Of a DNA stretch of 64,000 nt, positions 62,411 to 64,000 are shown one piece after another. The translations under genes and the position numbers were made by a program. The notes under the pieces are model-generated. The model ran no database searches. It was not told the origin of the DNA and saw only the letters and a program-made list of their open reading frames with translations. Position 1 is the first letter of the stretch; each line of letters begins with the position of its first letter. Location of the stretch: NCBI GenBank assembly GCA_945881885.1, contig CAMCVI010000001.1:233826-297825 (forward strand), given 5' to 3'. Origin of the DNA: Chryseobacterium gleum. Its GTDB lineage: Bacteria > Bacteroidota > Bacteroidia > Flavobacteriales > Flavobacteriaceae.

Positions 62411-63718
62411 TCATTGTAGAAAAGCATATTTTGAAATCCTCAAAGCATTTACTTCTTTTTCAACTTTTATATAATTAAAAAATATTTTTTCAGTTTTATG
62501 TCCAGAAATCGCCATAATATCGTGTGGTGGAATACCAGAAAAATATGCATTAGTACAAAATGACCTTCTAGCGGTGTGTGTACAGATAAATTTATATTTT
62601 GGTTCTAAACGTTCCACTTGAGTACCGCCCTCTGTTCTAGTAAATTTGTAATTTTCTTTAATATCAGCTCTTTTACAAATTGATTTTATATGTTCGTTTA
62701 TTCTGTTTTGGTGAAGATATTTTGGTAAGTTACCTTCTCTTTTATCTAAAATTCTTTTAATAACAGAATTGATTGGTATAACAACAAAATTTGAAGTTTT
62801 AGATTGTTTAATACGAATAAATTGAGTTTCATCTTGTGTAATTATTTCAGGTTTTTTCAAGAAGTTTAATAAATCGCCAATACGCAATCCTGTATTACAT
62901 CCTATTAGGAAGATATCTCTAGCGATATTTAGTTCTTCATCATTTAAAACTAAATTTTCAATTCTCAATAATTCATCTTGATTTAAATAGGGATGATTTA
63001 TAACCTCAGTTACCTTTGAGAAATAATTTTTCTTAAATTCTAGATTAGTATGTTTATCTTCATCATATGCATATCCCATAACTGTTTTTAGTTTTTGAAT
63101 CACTGTCCCAATATAGTTTTTGGTATATTTTTTTTCATTGGTTAAATAGTCAATAAATTCATTGTAAAAACCCCTATTAATATCGTCAAAATTTAAGTTT
63201 TTTATTTTCTTATAAATCAAGAACTTTTTAACAACATTTAAAGAACTTTTTAGAGTATTTAAAGTTCCTTTAGTAAGTATTTTTTTTGAAAATGGTGAAT
63301 TGTTTTTTGAGTAAAATTCTAAAAACCATTCGTAATATTTAATGAAATCTTTGTTGGTATCTACATCATTTTGATTTTCGCTAAAAGTATTACTTTGAAA
63401 TTTTGAAATTGGTTTTTCAAAAATGTTAAATACTTTTAAAAACATAATTTTTATAGTATCAATTTCTAAGCCCTTTTCATTTTCTCTGTACAGTAAATCG
63501 TTTAATTGATTTTCAAATTCTGATAACTTACTATTAATAAGTTTTGCATTGAATGTCGAAGAGGGTAACTTCATTTTTTGTTTGTTACTATCCCAATCTT
63601 TATCGGAATTAATTACAAAATTGGTTGATGCTCTAAATCTTGAATTTTTTCCATGTCTAAATTCAAATTGGATAGTACTTTTTTCACTACCTTTACGAAG
63701 ATAAAATTTCGTTTTCAT
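62411..63718 (-). CDS. int: Tyrosine integrase of island 2
   Basis: 435 residues. An N-terminal Arm-type region (KFYLRKGSEKSTIQFEFRHG), a SAM-like core-binding domain (about 150-230) and a catalytic domain with Arg in GCNTGLRIGDLLNF, the H-x-x-R box HTARRSFCTNAYF, the late His GHKTEKI and the Tyr in FFNYIKV. It is unlike the island-1 integrase in its N-terminal half. It lies 198 bp from the right attachment repeat and would integrate into the tRNA-Arg 3' end. Confidence 0.92.
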   Translation of the reverse strand: MKTKFYLRKGSEKSTIQFEFRHGKNSRFRASTNFVINSDKDWDSNKQKMKLPSSTFNAKLINSKLSEFENQLNDLLYRENEKGLEIDTIKIMFLKVFNIFEKPISKFQSNTFSENQNDVDTNKDFIKYYEWFLEFYSKNNSPFSKKILTKGTLNTLKSSLNVVKKFLIYKKIKNLNFDDINRGFYNEFIDYLTNEKKYTKNYIGTVIQKLKTVMGYAYDEDKHTNLEFKKNYFSKVTEVINHPYLNQDELLRIENLVLNDEELNIARDIFLIGCNTGLRIGDLLNFLKKPEIITQDETQFIRIKQSKTSNFVVIPINSVIKRILDKREGNLPKYLHQNRINEHIKSICKRADIKENYKFTRTEGGTQVERLEPKYKFICTHTARRSFCTNAYFSGIPPHDIMAISGHKTEKIFFNYIKVEKEVNALRISKYAFLQ

Positions 63719-63778
63719 ACTTTAAAAAATTAAATTGTTACTTTTTTAAAGTTATAAATGAGTTGTTTTTTATCCAAT

Positions 63779-63832
63779 TCGTGTGACCATTTTTGTGTCC
63801 ATTTAGGTCCTGTTTTGGCAATTTGTGTCCAC
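63779..63832. repeat. TGTGnCCA repeats at the right end of island 2
   Basis: TCGTGTGACCATTTTTGTGTCC and TTTGTGTCCACTTTTTT (63822) carry three TGTG-CCA units (first quoted unit shown in part). They lie between the integrase gene and the right attachment repeat and match the left-end repeat at 53831. Confidence 0.5.
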
Positions 63833-63916
63833 TTTTTTGAAAAACAACTTTTTCAAAGCACCAATAAACCGCTACAAAGCCAATAAAATCATAAAAAACC
63901 TTCTAAGAACATCATT

Positions 63917-63929
63917 CAGACGAGGTCAC
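63917..63929. repeat. Right attachment repeat of island 2
   Basis: CAGACGAGGTCAC, one mismatch from the tRNA-Arg 3' end CAGACAAGGTCAC at 53766. Confidence 0.65.
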
Positions 63930-63934
63930 AAAAT

Positions 63935-63975
63935 AAAAACGCAAACCCTTAATAATTAAAGGTTTGCGTTTTTTT
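63935..63975. terminator. Terminator right of island 2
   Basis: AAAAACGCAAACC and GGTTTGCGTTTTT pair around a 13-base loop; this may have been the original terminator of tRNA-Arg. Confidence 0.85.
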
Positions 63976-64000
63976 ATTGGTTTTAAATGAAATTATCTAA

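Larger units (their letters stand above)
53766..63929. mobile_element. 10-kb genomic island at tRNA-Arg
   Basis: The left limit is the 3' end of tRNA-Arg (CAGACAAGGTCAC, 53766-53778). The right limit is CAGACGAGGTCAC at 63917-63929, with one mismatch over 13 bases (14 of 16 over the longer window). A tyrosine integrase (62411-63718) lies just inside the right end. Both ends carry TGTGnCCATTTT-type repeats. The cargo is a signalling operon, a patatin-like gene and exported or beta-helix proteins, none of which belong to the core set around it. Confidence 0.72.

Overview
The window looks like a chromosomal segment of a low-GC member of the Flavobacteriaceae (Flavobacterium or a close relative). 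Evidence: promoters fit the Bacteroidetes -7 box TAnnTTTG; LpxC is fused to FabZ; gliding and type IX secretion genes (gldF, gldG, the start of porX, a cargo protein with a C-terminal sorting domain) are present; and the order porX / HD hydrolase / lpxD / lpxC-fabZ / lpxA / efp / lpxD-like / sucD is the usual flavobacterial one. No rRNA and no CRISPR array were seen. One tRNA gene, tRNA-Arg(ACG), was found.

Region 1 (1-16.1 kb) is core chromosome: lipid A synthesis and translation genes, a second lpxD-type acyltransferase broken by one in-frame stop codon, sucD, a di-haem peroxidase, fabG, a VWA-like membrane protein, a rubrerythrin-VIT1 iron protein, an LTA-synthase-like sulfatase and a small membrane protein.

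Region 2 (16.12-40.31 kb) is a 24-kb genomic island inserted into the last codons of mnmE. A 15-bp core, TTACTTTCCGATACA, is present at both ends. Next to the mnmE end lies a mobility/replication module (Zn-finger HTH protein, tyrosine integrase, HTH protein, RepA-like ATPase, Toprim primase, three small proteins). The middle holds decayed recombinase and primase pieces. The rest is a metal-resistance cargo: RND pump fused to its outer-membrane factor, adaptor, P1B ATPase, many HMA and His/Cys-rich periplasmic proteins, two DUF3347 proteins, a TlpA-like thioredoxin, an AraC regulator with a built-in HMA domain, and a multicopper oxidase fused to a CopB-like barrel. Together these would sense, bind, oxidise and export copper/silver, and probably zinc, cadmium or cobalt.

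Region 3 (40.3-53.8 kb) is core chromosome again: mnmE, a REP-like palindrome cluster, dnaN, gldG-gldF, S-adenosylmethionine hydrolase, phoH, purC, tcdA, a TatD-like hydrolase, an MFS transporter, a coiled-coil exported protein, smpB, a 48-residue protein and tRNA-Arg.

Region 4 (53.77-63.93 kb) is a second, 10-kb island. It starts at the 3' end of tRNA-Arg and ends at an imperfect copy of that tRNA end beside a tyrosine integrase. It carries an overlapping four-gene signalling operon (103-residue Cys-tailed protein, 7-TM protein, histidine kinase, LuxR-type regulator). A patatin-like gene whose catalytic motifs look lost is transcribed away from it, and a perfect 34-bp palindrome sits between them. 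Downstream are a small Cys peptide gene, a beta-helix protein and a T9SS-exported RCC1-repeat protein. This locus is the best candidate for an undescribed system; what it does is unknown.
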